Positions 11,842-19,974 of a stretch of 38,672 bases of DNA are shown piece by piece. The stretch is from a virus. Where the stretch lies: positions 1 to 38,672 of the IMG/VR virus record IMGVR_UViG_3300018080_000065; one strand, written 5' to 3'. Numbering within the stretch: position 1 is the stretch's first letter; each line of letters starts with the position of its first letter. The translations under genes and the position numbers were made by a program. The notes under the pieces are model-generated. The model saw nothing but the letters and a program-made list of their open reading frames with translations. It was not told where the DNA came from and ran no database searches.

Positions 11842-14800
11842 CTATATCAATGTTATATTACCTATTGAAGATAAAACTTGAAAATTAGTATCTGCTACAG
11901 TACAAACAAGTTCTACCGCATCTTTATCATCCGTTGATGTCAATGATCCTCCAATTCCTGTTGTAGTAGCTGAAGTTCCATAATATATTGTTTGACCAGC
12001 ATTTTGGGCAATTGTCCACGAAGCTTGCAATCCAGTAACTCTAATTATAGATCCTACGGCCGCAGTTGCTGGCAGAGTAAATGTTACTCCTGCTGCGTTA
12101 TTTCCAATATATCCATTGTTTACAGACATTGTTGCTGAAACGCCTGTTTCAACGTTCCATGTTAATCCCCCACCAGTGCTATTGACAGTAATGGCTCCTG
12201 CACCATTAGTAATAGAAGTTCCTGTACCTGCTGTTATAGTTACTGCTACTGGGGCTAAACCAGTTGAACCAACTACTAGTTGACCATCTGTTAAAGGACC
12301 TACTTCAGATAAAACACCACTTGCTCCATAAATACTTACTGCATGTTGAGTTCTAGAAGTATCTGTAACACTTGTAGATATAATATCATTCATTCTAGAG
12401 GTGCCATCTCCTCTTATTAAAGAAAGGGTTCCAGCGTTTGTTTCTGTCCCTGTCATTTCATTGACAATTAAGTTTAGTTCTCCTGCTGCTCCTACATTAT
12501 ACGCAGCCGTAGCCGAAAGTTCATTTACTTGAATGTTTATTACACCATTCGTCGCTGTTATTCCTGTTGCAAAACTATCTATTCTTGAAATCTGTAAATC
12601 TATTATACCGGCTAAACAAGTGATAGCTGTTCCGCTTCCTCCACCTGTATCTAATAAATGATCTACTCTTCCAACTATTGAACCTGCATTTGATCTTCCA
12701 ATAGCTAATCCTGTTCCTGCTACGTATATATCACCGCCTTTAATATGAATATGAGATATTGCTGTTGAAAGATCTCCTATTCCTACGCCATTTACTACAT
12801 ACATTCTTTTAAAGATTAAATTAGAAAACCCAGAGCTTGTTAATAGTCCAATAGCGTTTCCAGCTAATGTTATATTATCTATATCACAGAAGAAGTAACC
12901 AAGGCCTACTGTTTTGTTAATACCTGTTTGTCCTGTAGCTACATTTTGAGCTCTAAATTTAACATGACAGTCATCTGCACCCATTATATTTCCAGTTAAA
13001 TCAGCATTAGGAGCAAATATATCTACATATTGAATACATGTAATGTTTTCTGAATAAATTCCATCATCGAAACATACTATAGCAAATCTATTAGCTGCCG
13101 ATGGTATTGCTGCTGCTGCTAAAATTAAAGCCTGCCCAAATGTAAGAACCGCCTTATTAATAGTTAGCCCATCATTAGCATCATTACCATGTTTTCCAAC
13201 GTAATAAACATTTTGATTATCCGTTGTCAATGAGTCAATTGTTGCAAAATCAAGATTACCAGCTCCGTCAGTTTTTAAAACTTCATTAGCAGCTCCGTCT
13301 GCTATCGGAAATTCATAAGCTTCTGATAAAGTTACCGCTGCTGTTGCATTATCTACTGTTATAGCTGCTGTTCCAGCGCTTGGATGTGATGATGTTGTTA
13401 ATTTCCAAGGATCTCCAGCTACCGAGTTATCAACTCCTGCAGCATAAAATAATGAACCCTGTACTTCCCATGAAACCATGCTATCACCGCCAAGAGGTGG
13501 TGTTGATAGTCTTAAGTCTGCTGTTGAAGCTACGTTTACATCAGTATTTGCTATTGATACAGTTCTAGGAACTCCTATTCCTGTAATATTATTAAATGAG
13601 AAGTCTCCATAAGAAGTATTTGACCATGAAGGATCTCCTCCAGTAGTCGATACTAGTAATTCTCCTGTACTTCCAGGCCCAACAGATGTTAAGCTCCCTG
13701 TTGCATTCCCAACTTGAATCGCATGATCTGTTGTTCCAGATACATTTACGGTTAATGTATTTCCAGCGCCAGCTGTTGAGATGTTTGATCCACCTAGAAC
13801 ATTTAAAATATTAAGTGCTGGAGTAGCTGTTCCTGCATCTGTAACAAATGAGGTTGGAGTTGTTGCTCCAGCTTCTAAATTTATACTTCCAGCCCCATTA
13901 GTAATTGCAACTGTTCCACCTGCTGAAGCTAAGTTAGCTGCTGAAGGTGGTAATCCTGTTCCTCCGATTACTAATTGGCCATCTGTTAAAGGACCAACCT
14001 CGCTAATTTCTCCTCCACCTGCATAAACTGCCACTGCATTTGCAGATCTATTTAATAAACGTCCAGTTGCTGCTACGCTTTTTCCGCCGCTTAATGATAA
14101 TGCACCGCCAAAAACACTATTATTAACAAAATCTATTCCAGTAATATCTATAGAGCCAGAACCGCCTACAGCTGGATTATTTGTAGAATTAATTGAAACT
14201 GTTGATAAGATTAAAGGATTGGATGAATTATGAGTAATAGACTGAACTGCGCCAGTATTAAAACTAGAGTTATAAATTGAAACTGATGCATCATCAGATG
14301 TAGTAATATTGAAATCAAATGAACAATTTAAAATTTCTCCGGAAGCGGTTGATTGAAAATTAATAGGACATATACAATCAGCTGTTGTAATTTCAAATGT
14401 TCCTGAAATATTCATAATATTTGCGCTTCCATTTCCAAAACCTGTTGCAAATGCAAAAAAAGAACATCCAGCTGTATTATTTAAAAACCCATCATTAACT
14501 CCACCGTTTCCAATATCAAAAATGGCTATAGATCCAGTCCAATTTGGTAGATTAAAACTATATCCATTTGTAACACTAAAAGTACAATCTTCAATTAAAA
14601 GTGTAGTTGATCCTGCTGCAGCTGAATCAAATATAGAAGAAGCATCTTCGAATGTTATTTTTCTTATATTTACTATTCCTGAATTTGGAGGTGTATGACT
14701 TCCAGAAATTATAGTTCCGCTTTCTGTTTGACCTTCTATAAAAACAGTATCATATAAAGTAAGATCTTCTGTATAGGTTCCATGTCTTACATAAACGGTA

Positions 14801-15093
14801 GCATTTCCACCTGCTGCATTTGCAGCATCTAAAGCAGATTGAATTGTTTGGTAAGAAGTTGCTCCTACAGTTTGATCTACAATATATTTAGAAATATCAG
14901 CTAAATTTGAAATAGTTACTGTATTTCCAGAGGCAGTAGTACTAATATTATTAGCACTTATTAAATTAACAATTCCTGAAGACGGAAGTGCGCTACCAGT
15001 ATCTGCATCTATTTGAGTTATATCATTTCCAACTTCAGCAGAAGAATCGTAATAATCTAATTCTCCTGTAATAACATTATATCTATAGCCCAT
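11842..15093 (-). CDS. Large tail fibre / tailspike-like protein (1083 aa)
   Basis: A 1083-residue, G/A/S/T/N-rich protein. Residues about 60-330 resemble a right-handed beta-helix, with hydrophobic-small repeats such as ATVYVRHGTYTEDLTLYDTV, the pectate-lyase-like pattern of tailspikes. A second beta-helix-like region lies near 640-900, beginning with VYYVGKHGNDANDGLT. The phrase EVGPLTDGQLV occurs twice (around 350 and 930). The final 110 residues are the LTWNV...GNITL tip domain shared with the neighbouring 240-residue fibre. No catalytic residues can be assigned, so polysaccharide cleavage is only possible. The N-terminus (YRYNVITGELDYYD) probably attaches it to the virion. Confidence 0.75.
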   Translation of the reverse strand: MGYRYNVITGELDYYDSSAEVGNDITQIDADTGSALPSSGIVNLISANNISTTASGNTVTISNLADISKYIVDQTVGATSYQTIQSALDAANAAGGNATVYVRHGTYTEDLTLYDTVFIEGQTESGTIISGSHTPPNSGIVNIRKITFEDASSIFDSAAAGSTTLLIEDCTFSVTNGYSFNLPNWTGSIAIFDIGNGGVNDGFLNNTAGCSFFAFATGFGNGSANIMNISGTFEITTADCICPINFQSTASGEILNCSFDFNITTSDDASVSIYNSSFNTGAVQSITHNSSNPLILSTVSINSTNNPAVGGSGSIDITGIDFVNNSVFGGALSLSGGKSVAATGRLLNRSANAVAVYAGGGEISEVGPLTDGQLVIGGTGLPPSAANLASAGGTVAITNGAGSINLEAGATTPTSFVTDAGTATPALNILNVLGGSNISTAGAGNTLTVNVSGTTDHAIQVGNATGSLTSVGPGSTGELLVSTTGGDPSWSNTSYGDFSFNNITGIGVPRTVSIANTDVNVASTADLRLSTPPLGGDSMVSWEVQGSLFYAAGVDNSVAGDPWKLTTSSHPSAGTAAITVDNATAAVTLSEAYEFPIADGAANEVLKTDGAGNLDFATIDSLTTDNQNVYYVGKHGNDANDGLTINKAVLTFGQALILAAAAIPSAANRFAIVCFDDGIYSENITCIQYVDIFAPNADLTGNIMGADDCHVKFRAQNVATGQTGINKTVGLGYFFCDIDNITLAGNAIGLLTSSGFSNLIFKRMYVVNGVGIGDLSTAISHIHIKGGDIYVAGTGLAIGRSNAGSIVGRVDHLLDTGGGSGTAITCLAGIIDLQISRIDSFATGITATNGVINIQVNELSATAAYNVGAAGELNLIVNEMTGTETNAGTLSLIRGDGTSRMNDIISTSVTDTSRTQHAVSIYGASGVLSEVGPLTDGQLVVGSTGLAPVAVTITAGTGTSITNGAGAITVNSTGGGLTWNVETGVSATMSVNNGYIGNNAAGVTFTLPATAAVGSIIRVTGLQASWTIAQNAGQTIYYGTSATTTGIGGSLTSTDDKDAVELVCTVADTNFQVLSSIGNITLI

Positions 15094-15100
15094 TTTTTCC

Positions 15101-15655
15101 TCATGAATAAGTGTAGTTAGTTACTTCTCCATATATTACACTTCCACCTGAGGTGTAAGCTCCATATGTAGTAGTATTAATTCCTAATAACTCAAAAGTT
15201 CCTGCTCCAGCATTTATATTCGCTACTGTATAAATGTTACTTCCGTTAAAATTAACTTCAGTCATTCCTGTAACATCTTGAATTACTATTTTATCTCCGT
15301 TTGTTAAATCTCCTAAAGAGGAAACTGTTACAACTCCAGGATTAGCCTGTGTTATTCCTGTTATTATTAAATCTGTTTCACTATTCCAGATAAATTCAAA
15401 GTCTGCAGTAGCTTGGCCAGAAGCATTAACAGGCCATGTAACGCTGCTTATTCCTTGATTAGAATCATATGTAATTTTACGAATATGCCATTTTTCTTCA
15501 GATTCTAATGTTCCTACTTTAGCTCTTCCTAAAAAAACTGGATTGCCATTATTATCGTTTATAGATCTTATTGTTACTTCTGATTCTTGAACGATAAACT
15601 CTCGTCTGTCATTAGATCCATATTTAAACGGTCTGTTCTGTCCGCTATTACTCAT
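15101..15655 (-). CDS. Fibre-associated virion protein with an E1-FCCH-like beta domain
   Basis: A 184-residue protein. Residues about 120-175 (ITQANPGVVTVSSLGDLTNG, then DKIVIQDVTGMTEVN) match a small beta domain that recurs in the nozzle-like protein (24974, two copies) and the decoration-like protein (29019, one copy). It resembles the FCCH domain of ubiquitin-activating enzyme seen in many phage structural proteins. The N-terminal part is unrecognised. It sits eight bases upstream of the large fibre gene and probably connects or decorates fibres. A minor virion role is inferred. Confidence 0.6.
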   Translation of the reverse strand: MSNSGQNRPFKYGSNDRREFIVQESEVTIRSINDNNGNPVFLGRAKVGTLESEEKWHIRKITYDSNQGISSVTWPVNASGQATADFEFIWNSETDLIITGITQANPGVVTVSSLGDLTNGDKIVIQDVTGMTEVNFNGSNIYTVANINAGAGTFELLGINTTTYGAYTSGGSVIYGEVTNYTYS

Positions 15656-15694
15656 TTTTTTTCTCCGTACATTTTTAATTATTTTTTAATTCTA

Positions 15695-15729
15695 TTAGGG
15701 CTATTTTAGATATTTTAAAACAGCCCTAA
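15695..15729. terminator. Intergenic hairpin between fibre genes
   Basis: TTAGGGCT/AGCCCTAA arms extended inward by A/T pairs form a long stem just after the stop of the repeat-rich fibre gene (leftward transcription). No U-run follows on either strand, so it may be a weak terminator, a processing site or an mRNA-stabilising hairpin. Confidence 0.45.
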
Positions 15730-15746
15730 AGTTATAAAAATAACTA

Positions 15747-17798
15747 CTAGTTTTGTCTTACTATAAAGTAAACAAAGCTAGATTGATCTCCAGTTTCATC
15801 ATTCGCTGGTGTAGATAAATCTTTAGATTCAACTACAAAATTAACTCCGGCTGAAATTGTATATATAATATTACCTAATGCTGTAGAAGCATTAACTGCT
15901 GATCTTTGAATAAAGATTCTGTCAGTTGCAGCAATGTTTGTATTAGCTATTGTTACTTGACCGTTTACTAAAGTAGCTGTTCCAATAAAGTCTGTAGCTG
16001 CTCCACCATTCATTTCAAGTTGAGTCGCCGCAGTACCTAATACAAAATTAGTATTACAAGATACTTTTCCTGTTCCAGCTTCTAGATCAATGCCGCCAGC
16101 AATACCTGTAGCTTTTATAACAACAGCATCTCCAGCTGATTCTGCACCTTCTATATTAACTGAACCACCTGAAGAAGTGATGTCTACATCACTTCCTGCA
16201 CCGGCAGCTGTTATATCTATACCGCCTGCTGAAGCACTGAGTACAATAGCATCTGCTGCAGCTTCTGAAGAAGCTAAATTCATTTGAAGTGCAACATCAA
16301 CGTCTAGACCACCAGCTAAAGAGGTCATTGTAATAGCATTATCAGCCGCTTCTTCACCGTTAAGTACAACTCTACCAGCTGCACTTGATAAAGTTAGATC
16401 AATACCAGCTCCACTTACACCAAAGTTAGAAGCTGCTGCAGCATCTAAAGAAATAGCCCCTGTTGAGTCTATTGTTGCGCCAGCAGTCCCAGCATTTATA
16501 TCTATACCACCAGCAAGGTTTGATGAAGTAATGGTTACAGCGTCTGCTACCGCTTCACCTCCGTCTATTACAACTGATGCTCCTGTAGCTGTTATATCTA
16601 GATCACTTGCTCCTGCTGTTAAATCAATACCACCATTGCTTGCATTAAGAACTATAGCATCTGCTGCTAATTCTGAAGAGGCTAAATTCATTTGAAGTGC
16701 AACATCAACGTCTAGACCACCGGCTAAAGAGGCCATTGTAATAGCATTATCAGCCGCTTCTTCACCGTTAATAGATACACGGCCTGCAGCTGATGAGAGT
16801 GTTAAATCAATGCCAGCTCCTGTTACCCCAACAGATGATGCAGTGTTAGATGTAATAGCATATGCTCCGCCGACTCCGTCTATTGTTAAGCCCCCTGATC
16901 CATAGTCTACATCTATACCGCCTGCTACGTTTGAAGCATGTAGATAAATAGAATTAGCTGCAGCTTCATCACCTACAATATAAACTGAACCACCTGATGA
17001 TGATAATGTCAAATCTTGACCAGCTCCTGTTACTGTAAAATTAGAAGCTGTTGCTCCATCCAAGCTTATTCCTGCTGCTGTATCTATTGATATAGCTCCT
17101 GCTGCTGCTGATCCTACTGCTAAAGTATGAGCCGCTAAACCACTTGCTATAGTGATAGCTCTTGCTGCTGTTCCACCTGCAATATTTACCGCATTAGCAG
17201 CGTTATCCATTCCAATATTAGCAGCTCCGCCTGTTTGTGTAAAAGCTCCTGCTACTGTTAGTCCTGCAAACGTCATACTACCAGTTGAATCTACAGCAAA
17301 TACTTCTAAATCTGCTGAATCAAGAAGGCTTAATTTGTTAAGTCCTCCAGCATCTCCAACTTTTAATACTATATCTTGTCCTGCTGGAGCTGTTATAGCT
17401 ACATCAGCCGCTGAAGCTGTATACAATGGTGAAGTAACACTTGTTGCTAACGTGATTGCTGCATCTAAGTTAAGAGTTACTGTATTTCCAACATTTACAT
17501 CTGTAATATTGGTTCCACCGTCAATTACAATATTTCCTAAAGCTGGAGACAAACCATTAATTGTATCTACGTCTGAAGCTCCAGGGCTTTGAAGAACCCA
17601 TATGGCTCCTCCAGTTGAATTTAATCCACAGAAAACATATGAGCTTCCAGTGTCTACTGTTGGTTTATAAATCCATAAATCACCGATAGCAAATTCTGTA
17701 TCAGCTGTACTAGGTGCCCTAGGGGCGTTAAATGGCATATGAGGGACTTCAACAAAAGGAAGTTCGGCACAATATGCCTTGTATATTTTTTTTACCAT
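15747..17798 (-). CDS. Repeat-rich fibre protein (683 aa)
   Basis: A 683-residue protein made largely of beta repeats. Units such as GAGIDLTLSSAAGRV, EEAADNAITM, LAGGLDVDVALQMNLAS and ADAIVLNASNGGIDL recur with alternating small and hydrophobic residues, suggesting a long fibrous beta-helix or trimeric shaft. The C-terminal 110 residues are a distinct tip (NIAATDRIFIQRSAVNAS...VESKDLSTPANDETG). Start choice: the ATG at 17798 follows ACGCGAGGATA, whereas an upstream in-frame ATG at 17954 would add 52 hydrophobic residues and lacks a ribosome-binding site. A 408-bp internal repeat is 97% identical over 100 bp. It is likely the first gene of the fibre operon. Confidence 0.75.
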   Translation of the reverse strand: MVKKIYKAYCAELPFVEVPHMPFNAPRAPSTADTEFAIGDLWIYKPTVDTGSSYVFCGLNSTGGAIWVLQSPGASDVDTINGLSPALGNIVIDGGTNITDVNVGNTVTLNLDAAITLATSVTSPLYTASAADVAITAPAGQDIVLKVGDAGGLNKLSLLDSADLEVFAVDSTGSMTFAGLTVAGAFTQTGGAANIGMDNAANAVNIAGGTAARAITIASGLAAHTLAVGSAAAGAISIDTAAGISLDGATASNFTVTGAGQDLTLSSSGGSVYIVGDEAAANSIYLHASNVAGGIDVDYGSGGLTIDGVGGAYAITSNTASSVGVTGAGIDLTLSSAAGRVSINGEEAADNAITMASLAGGLDVDVALQMNLASSELAADAIVLNASNGGIDLTAGASDLDITATGASVVIDGGEAVADAVTITSSNLAGGIDINAGTAGATIDSTGAISLDAAAASNFGVSGAGIDLTLSSAAGRVVLNGEEAADNAITMTSLAGGLDVDVALQMNLASSEAAADAIVLSASAGGIDITAAGAGSDVDITSSGGSVNIEGAESAGDAVVIKATGIAGGIDLEAGTGKVSCNTNFVLGTAATQLEMNGGAATDFIGTATLVNGQVTIANTNIAATDRIFIQRSAVNASTALGNIIYTISAGVNFVVESKDLSTPANDETGDQSSFVYFIVRQN
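16263..16362 (-). repeat. Internal direct repeat, copy A
   Basis: One hundred bases that recur at 16671-16770 with three substitutions. The offset is 408 bp, exactly 136 codons, so duplication keeps the reading frame of the fibre gene. The surrounding units are more diverged, which points to recent duplication or gene conversion. Confidence 0.85.
16671..16770 (-). repeat. Internal direct repeat, copy B
   Basis: Second copy of the in-frame fibre repeat at 16263-16362 (three mismatches in 100 bp). Recombination between the copies would add or remove 136 residues from the shaft. Confidence 0.85.
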
Positions 17799-17800
17799 TG

Positions 17801-17811
17801 TATCCTCGCGT
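17801..17811 (-). promoter_or_regulatory. CGCGAGGA-type leader / extended ribosome-binding site (fibre gene)
   Basis: Read leftward, ACGCGAGGATA lies directly before the fibre gene ATG at 17798. The same GC-rich element occurs before genes starting at 28945, 37013 and 7396. It contains the Shine-Dalgarno GAGGA plus a conserved CGC upstream, and CGCG is otherwise nearly absent outside genes here. Confidence 0.6.
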
Positions 17812-17978
17812 GTGTTAAACTGCCCTAATATGGCTCGGGCCTTTAACAATATAATAACATTTTTAACATTTCTTTTATATTGTTGTTTGTAAATAAAGAA
17901 TAATAATGATATTTTTATATCAAAATAAAAACATAAAGATAAAATCAAACACACTTTAATCGTTGGAGCATTTCAAGA

Positions 17979-18158
17979 ATGACTATATGTAATGATAAAG
18001 TCTTTATAATTAGACTTAGTAGAGAAAAGCATACTGAATTAAAAAAACTAGCAGCTGATCATGGAAAAACAATGAACTTTATAGTTAATCAAGCATTGCG
18101 TGAATTCCTCATAAAACATTCTAAAATTAAAACTAAAGACTGCAAAGATACTATTTAA
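17979..18158 (+). CDS. Ribbon-helix-helix (Arc/CopG-type) DNA-binding protein (59 aa)
   Basis: A 59-residue protein with the ribbon-helix-helix pattern. A short strand with alternating residues (KVFIIRLS), helix A (REKHTELKKLAADHG) and helix B (TMNFIVNQALREFLIKH) follow the Arc/CopG spacing. Such dimeric proteins bind operators through the N-terminal ribbon. A GGAG site lies about ten bases before the ATG. It is oriented opposite to the late genes, diverging from the fibre gene and converging with the 125-residue gene (4-nt overlap), so it may repress the fibre/late promoter beside it. Confidence 0.7.
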   Translation: MTICNDKVFIIRLSREKHTELKKLAADHGKTMNFIVNQALREFLIKHSKIKTKDCKDTI

Positions 18159-18532
18159 ACTTTTTTACAGTTTCTTTCTCTTTTTTCTATAGTATCTATT
18201 ATAATAGAGTTAAATTCTTGAAACATTGGAATGAAAAGGTCTTTTGCTCTTAAAAATTTTCTCATTATCACTGAAGTATAGCAATCAATTAGAAATTTTA
18301 TTTCAGAATGCGTAAACATCTCATTAAAAGCTGGGATATATTTTTCTATAAAATTATTTTTTAATATGTGTTCAATAGTAACCTTTATTATTTCATCAGA
18401 TGAAATTTTGCTTCCTCTAGATCCTAAAGCAGCGTATACAAAAGGTGGAATTACTTCATAAAGCTGATCATCATTTAAAGCATAACATTCAATGAGTTGC
18501 TTAATGTCTTTTTTTTTGTTTCTTTCTATCAT
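18155..18532 (-). CDS. Hypothetical helical protein (125 aa)
   Basis: A 125-residue protein predicted mainly helical, with segments DDQLYEVIPPFVYAALGSRG and EIIKVTIEHILKNNFIEKYI. It has no zinc motif, signal peptide or membrane span, and no family is recognised. The 3' end overlaps the convergent ribbon-helix-helix gene by 4 nt. With the small Cys-rich membrane protein upstream it forms a two-gene leftward unit inserted between fibre genes and the recombinase cassette, possibly an accessory pair. Confidence 0.6.
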   Translation of the reverse strand: MIERNKKKDIKQLIECYALNDDQLYEVIPPFVYAALGSRGSKISSDEIIKVTIEHILKNNFIEKYIPAFNEMFTHSEIKFLIDCYTSVIMRKFLRAKDLFIPMFQEFNSIIIDTIEKRERNCKKV

Positions 18533-18602
18533 AGAAATAACCTTCCTTGAATTATTTAATAATATTAATACAAAGAAGGTTTTAAGTTAAGAGGATATTA
18601 TA

Positions 18603-18926
18603 TTAAGGAAGGTTGGGTGCTAGGAAAGGTAGGCAAGCTAATAAACAACCTGCTCTAAAAGGTCCTATTGGCATTCCCATACAACCAGCTACACAAGACG
18701 CATAAGTAGCAGTCCCATAATCAACTAAAGGTCCGCTATTATTTATAGCGCCTTCAGCTGTAGGAATACTATTAAGTGCTACGGCTGTTGCAATAATAGG
18801 AAGGCTTACAATAAGGGCTCTTTTAGCTATGCTTTTAAGAGTAGGACTCCAGTTTTGACCGAAATCATTAAAATTAGGGAAACCAAAGGTTTTATTGTTT
18901 TCCATTATACGTGTTATGTTACTCAT
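18603..18926 (-). CDS. Small membrane/secreted protein with a CX3C-X11-CX3C motif (107 aa)
   Basis: A 107-residue protein. A polar N-terminus is followed by a hydrophobic segment at residues about 36-51 (RALIVSLPIIATAVAL) that could be a membrane anchor or an internal signal sequence. The C-terminal third has four cysteines in the order C78-X3-C82-X11-C94-X3-C98, flanked by G/A/P-rich sequence and ending LPFLAPNLP. CX3C...CX3C is the spacing of disulfide-stapled helical hairpins. A role at the host envelope (lysis, superinfection exclusion, effector or toxin-like) is possible, but I recognise no family. The upstream 240 bases hold the inverted repeat at 19007. Confidence 0.6.
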   Translation of the reverse strand: MSNITRIMENNKTFGFPNFNDFGQNWSPTLKSIAKRALIVSLPIIATAVALNSIPTAEGAINNSGPLVDYGTATYASCVAGCMGMPIGPFRAGCLLACLPFLAPNLP

Positions 18927-19006
18927 AGAACTTCTCCTTTATAAAATATTCTTGAAAATAACGGGAACATATTAGCATCGCTTTAATTAAAAAAGAACAT
19001 TAAAAA

Positions 19007-19035
19007 AATGTTTTATAATAGTGTTATAAAACATT
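19007..19035. promoter_or_regulatory. 12-bp perfect inverted repeat, candidate operator or recombination site
   Basis: AATGTTTTATAA (19007-19018) and its exact complement TTATAAAACATT (19024-19035) flank five bases in the intergenic region between the Cys-rich protein and the serine recombinase. A perfect symmetric site upstream of a resolvase/invertase gene is typical of either its operator or a subsite for strand exchange. The rest of 18927-19169 is AT-rich without a visible gene. Confidence 0.5.
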
Positions 19036-19169
19036 AGGATGATTTTTAACGGCCATAAAATGCACAATATAAATAAATTATTTTAATAAATTTTATCCAG
19101 TAAAATAATTGCGTTTAAATGTCTTTTTAATTAAAATTGATTTTTATTAATTTTGTTGGGTTAAAAATC

Positions 19170-19736
19170 ATGTTAGTAGGATACGCTCGCATTTCAACAG
19201 ACTCTCAAGTTTTAGATCAACAAATTGATGCTTTATTAAAATATGGAATCGATGATCGAAATATATATCGTGAACAAATATCAACTAGGGCTATTAAAAG
19301 ACCAGAACTTGAAAAAGCTTTAGCATTTTTAAAACCTAATGATACATTTGTTGTTTGTAAATTAGATAGACTAGGAAGGTCTGTTGAACATTTAATTCAA
19401 CTCATTAAACATTTTGATACAAATGATATAAACTTCGTGTCATTAACTGAAGAAATAAATACAAGATCGGCAGCAGGAAAAATAATGTTTCATATAATTT
19501 CATCGTTTGCTGAGTTTGAACGTAATTTAATATCAGAACGCACTAAAGAGGCATTGAAAGCAGTTAAAAGAAGAGGAAAATCTTTAGGAAGGCCATTTAT
19601 ATTAAGATCAGAACAAAAAGAGCTTATAGACACATATATACTCAATGGTAGATCAAAATGCGAAATAAAGCGAGTTCTGGGCATTAAATCTACAACGCCT
19701 ATATATAATTATTTAAGGAGTAAACTGAATGTGTAA
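19170..19736 (+). CDS. Serine recombinase, resolvase/invertase type
   Basis: A 188-residue protein with the catalytic domain of small serine recombinases: YARIST with R7 and nucleophile S9, LDRLGRS with R67 and R70, the E-helix (MFHIISSFAEFERNLI, residues 106-121), and a C-terminal helix-turn-helix (residues about 147-180) preceded by KRRGKSLGRP. It breaks and rejoins DNA through a 5' phosphoserine link. The size fits Pin/Hin invertases and Tn3 resolvases rather than large integrases. I chose the ATG at 19170; an upstream TTG would add eleven unlike residues. The likely substrates are unknown: dimer resolution, inversion of a segment, or mobility of the cassette. Confidence 0.92.
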   Translation: MLVGYARISTDSQVLDQQIDALLKYGIDDRNIYREQISTRAIKRPELEKALAFLKPNDTFVVCKLDRLGRSVEHLIQLIKHFDTNDINFVSLTEEINTRSAAGKIMFHIISSFAEFERNLISERTKEALKAVKRRGKSLGRPFILRSEQKELIDTYILNGRSKCEIKRVLGIKSTTPIYNYLRSKLNV

Positions 19737-19974
19737 AAAATTAAATATTTACAGGCAATGTCATCATAAATGTGAAAGATGTGGACAAAGTCATAATTTA
19801 TTAGTTCATCATATAGATCAAGATAGGACAAACAATGAATTTTCTAATTTTAGAGTGTTATGTCATTCTTGTCATGCCATCGTCCATAAGCGTATAATTA
19901 ATATAACAAAGATGAAATATATGTATTTAACAAATCCCCTTCAATTAACTTTTAACTTTAAAGAGAAAATATAA
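19729..19974 (+). CDS. Small HNH endonuclease-like protein (81 aa)
   Basis: An 81-residue protein with a minimal HNH motif: CERCG (C15, C18), LLVHHIDQDRTNN (H27, H28), N40, and CHSCHAIVH (C45, C48, H53). This is the beta-beta-alpha metal fold used by homing and packaging-associated nucleases. Its ATG lies 8 nt inside the end of the recombinase gene and its stop directly touches the ATG of the HTH-alphaCTD gene, so the three are one translational unit. It may nick DNA on its own or help the recombinase; I know of no such fixed pair. Confidence 0.8.
   Translation: MCKKLNIYRQCHHKCERCGQSHNLLVHHIDQDRTNNEFSNFRVLCHSCHAIVHKRIINITKMKYMYLTNPLQLTFNFKEKI

Noticed and set aside
17152-17592. Plus-strand alanine/proline-rich frames across the fibre genes
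   Set aside because: These long open frames (also near 11436, 13781, 16090, 21558, 26469 and 29248) are mirror frames of G/A/T-rich fibre codons and have no start signals.
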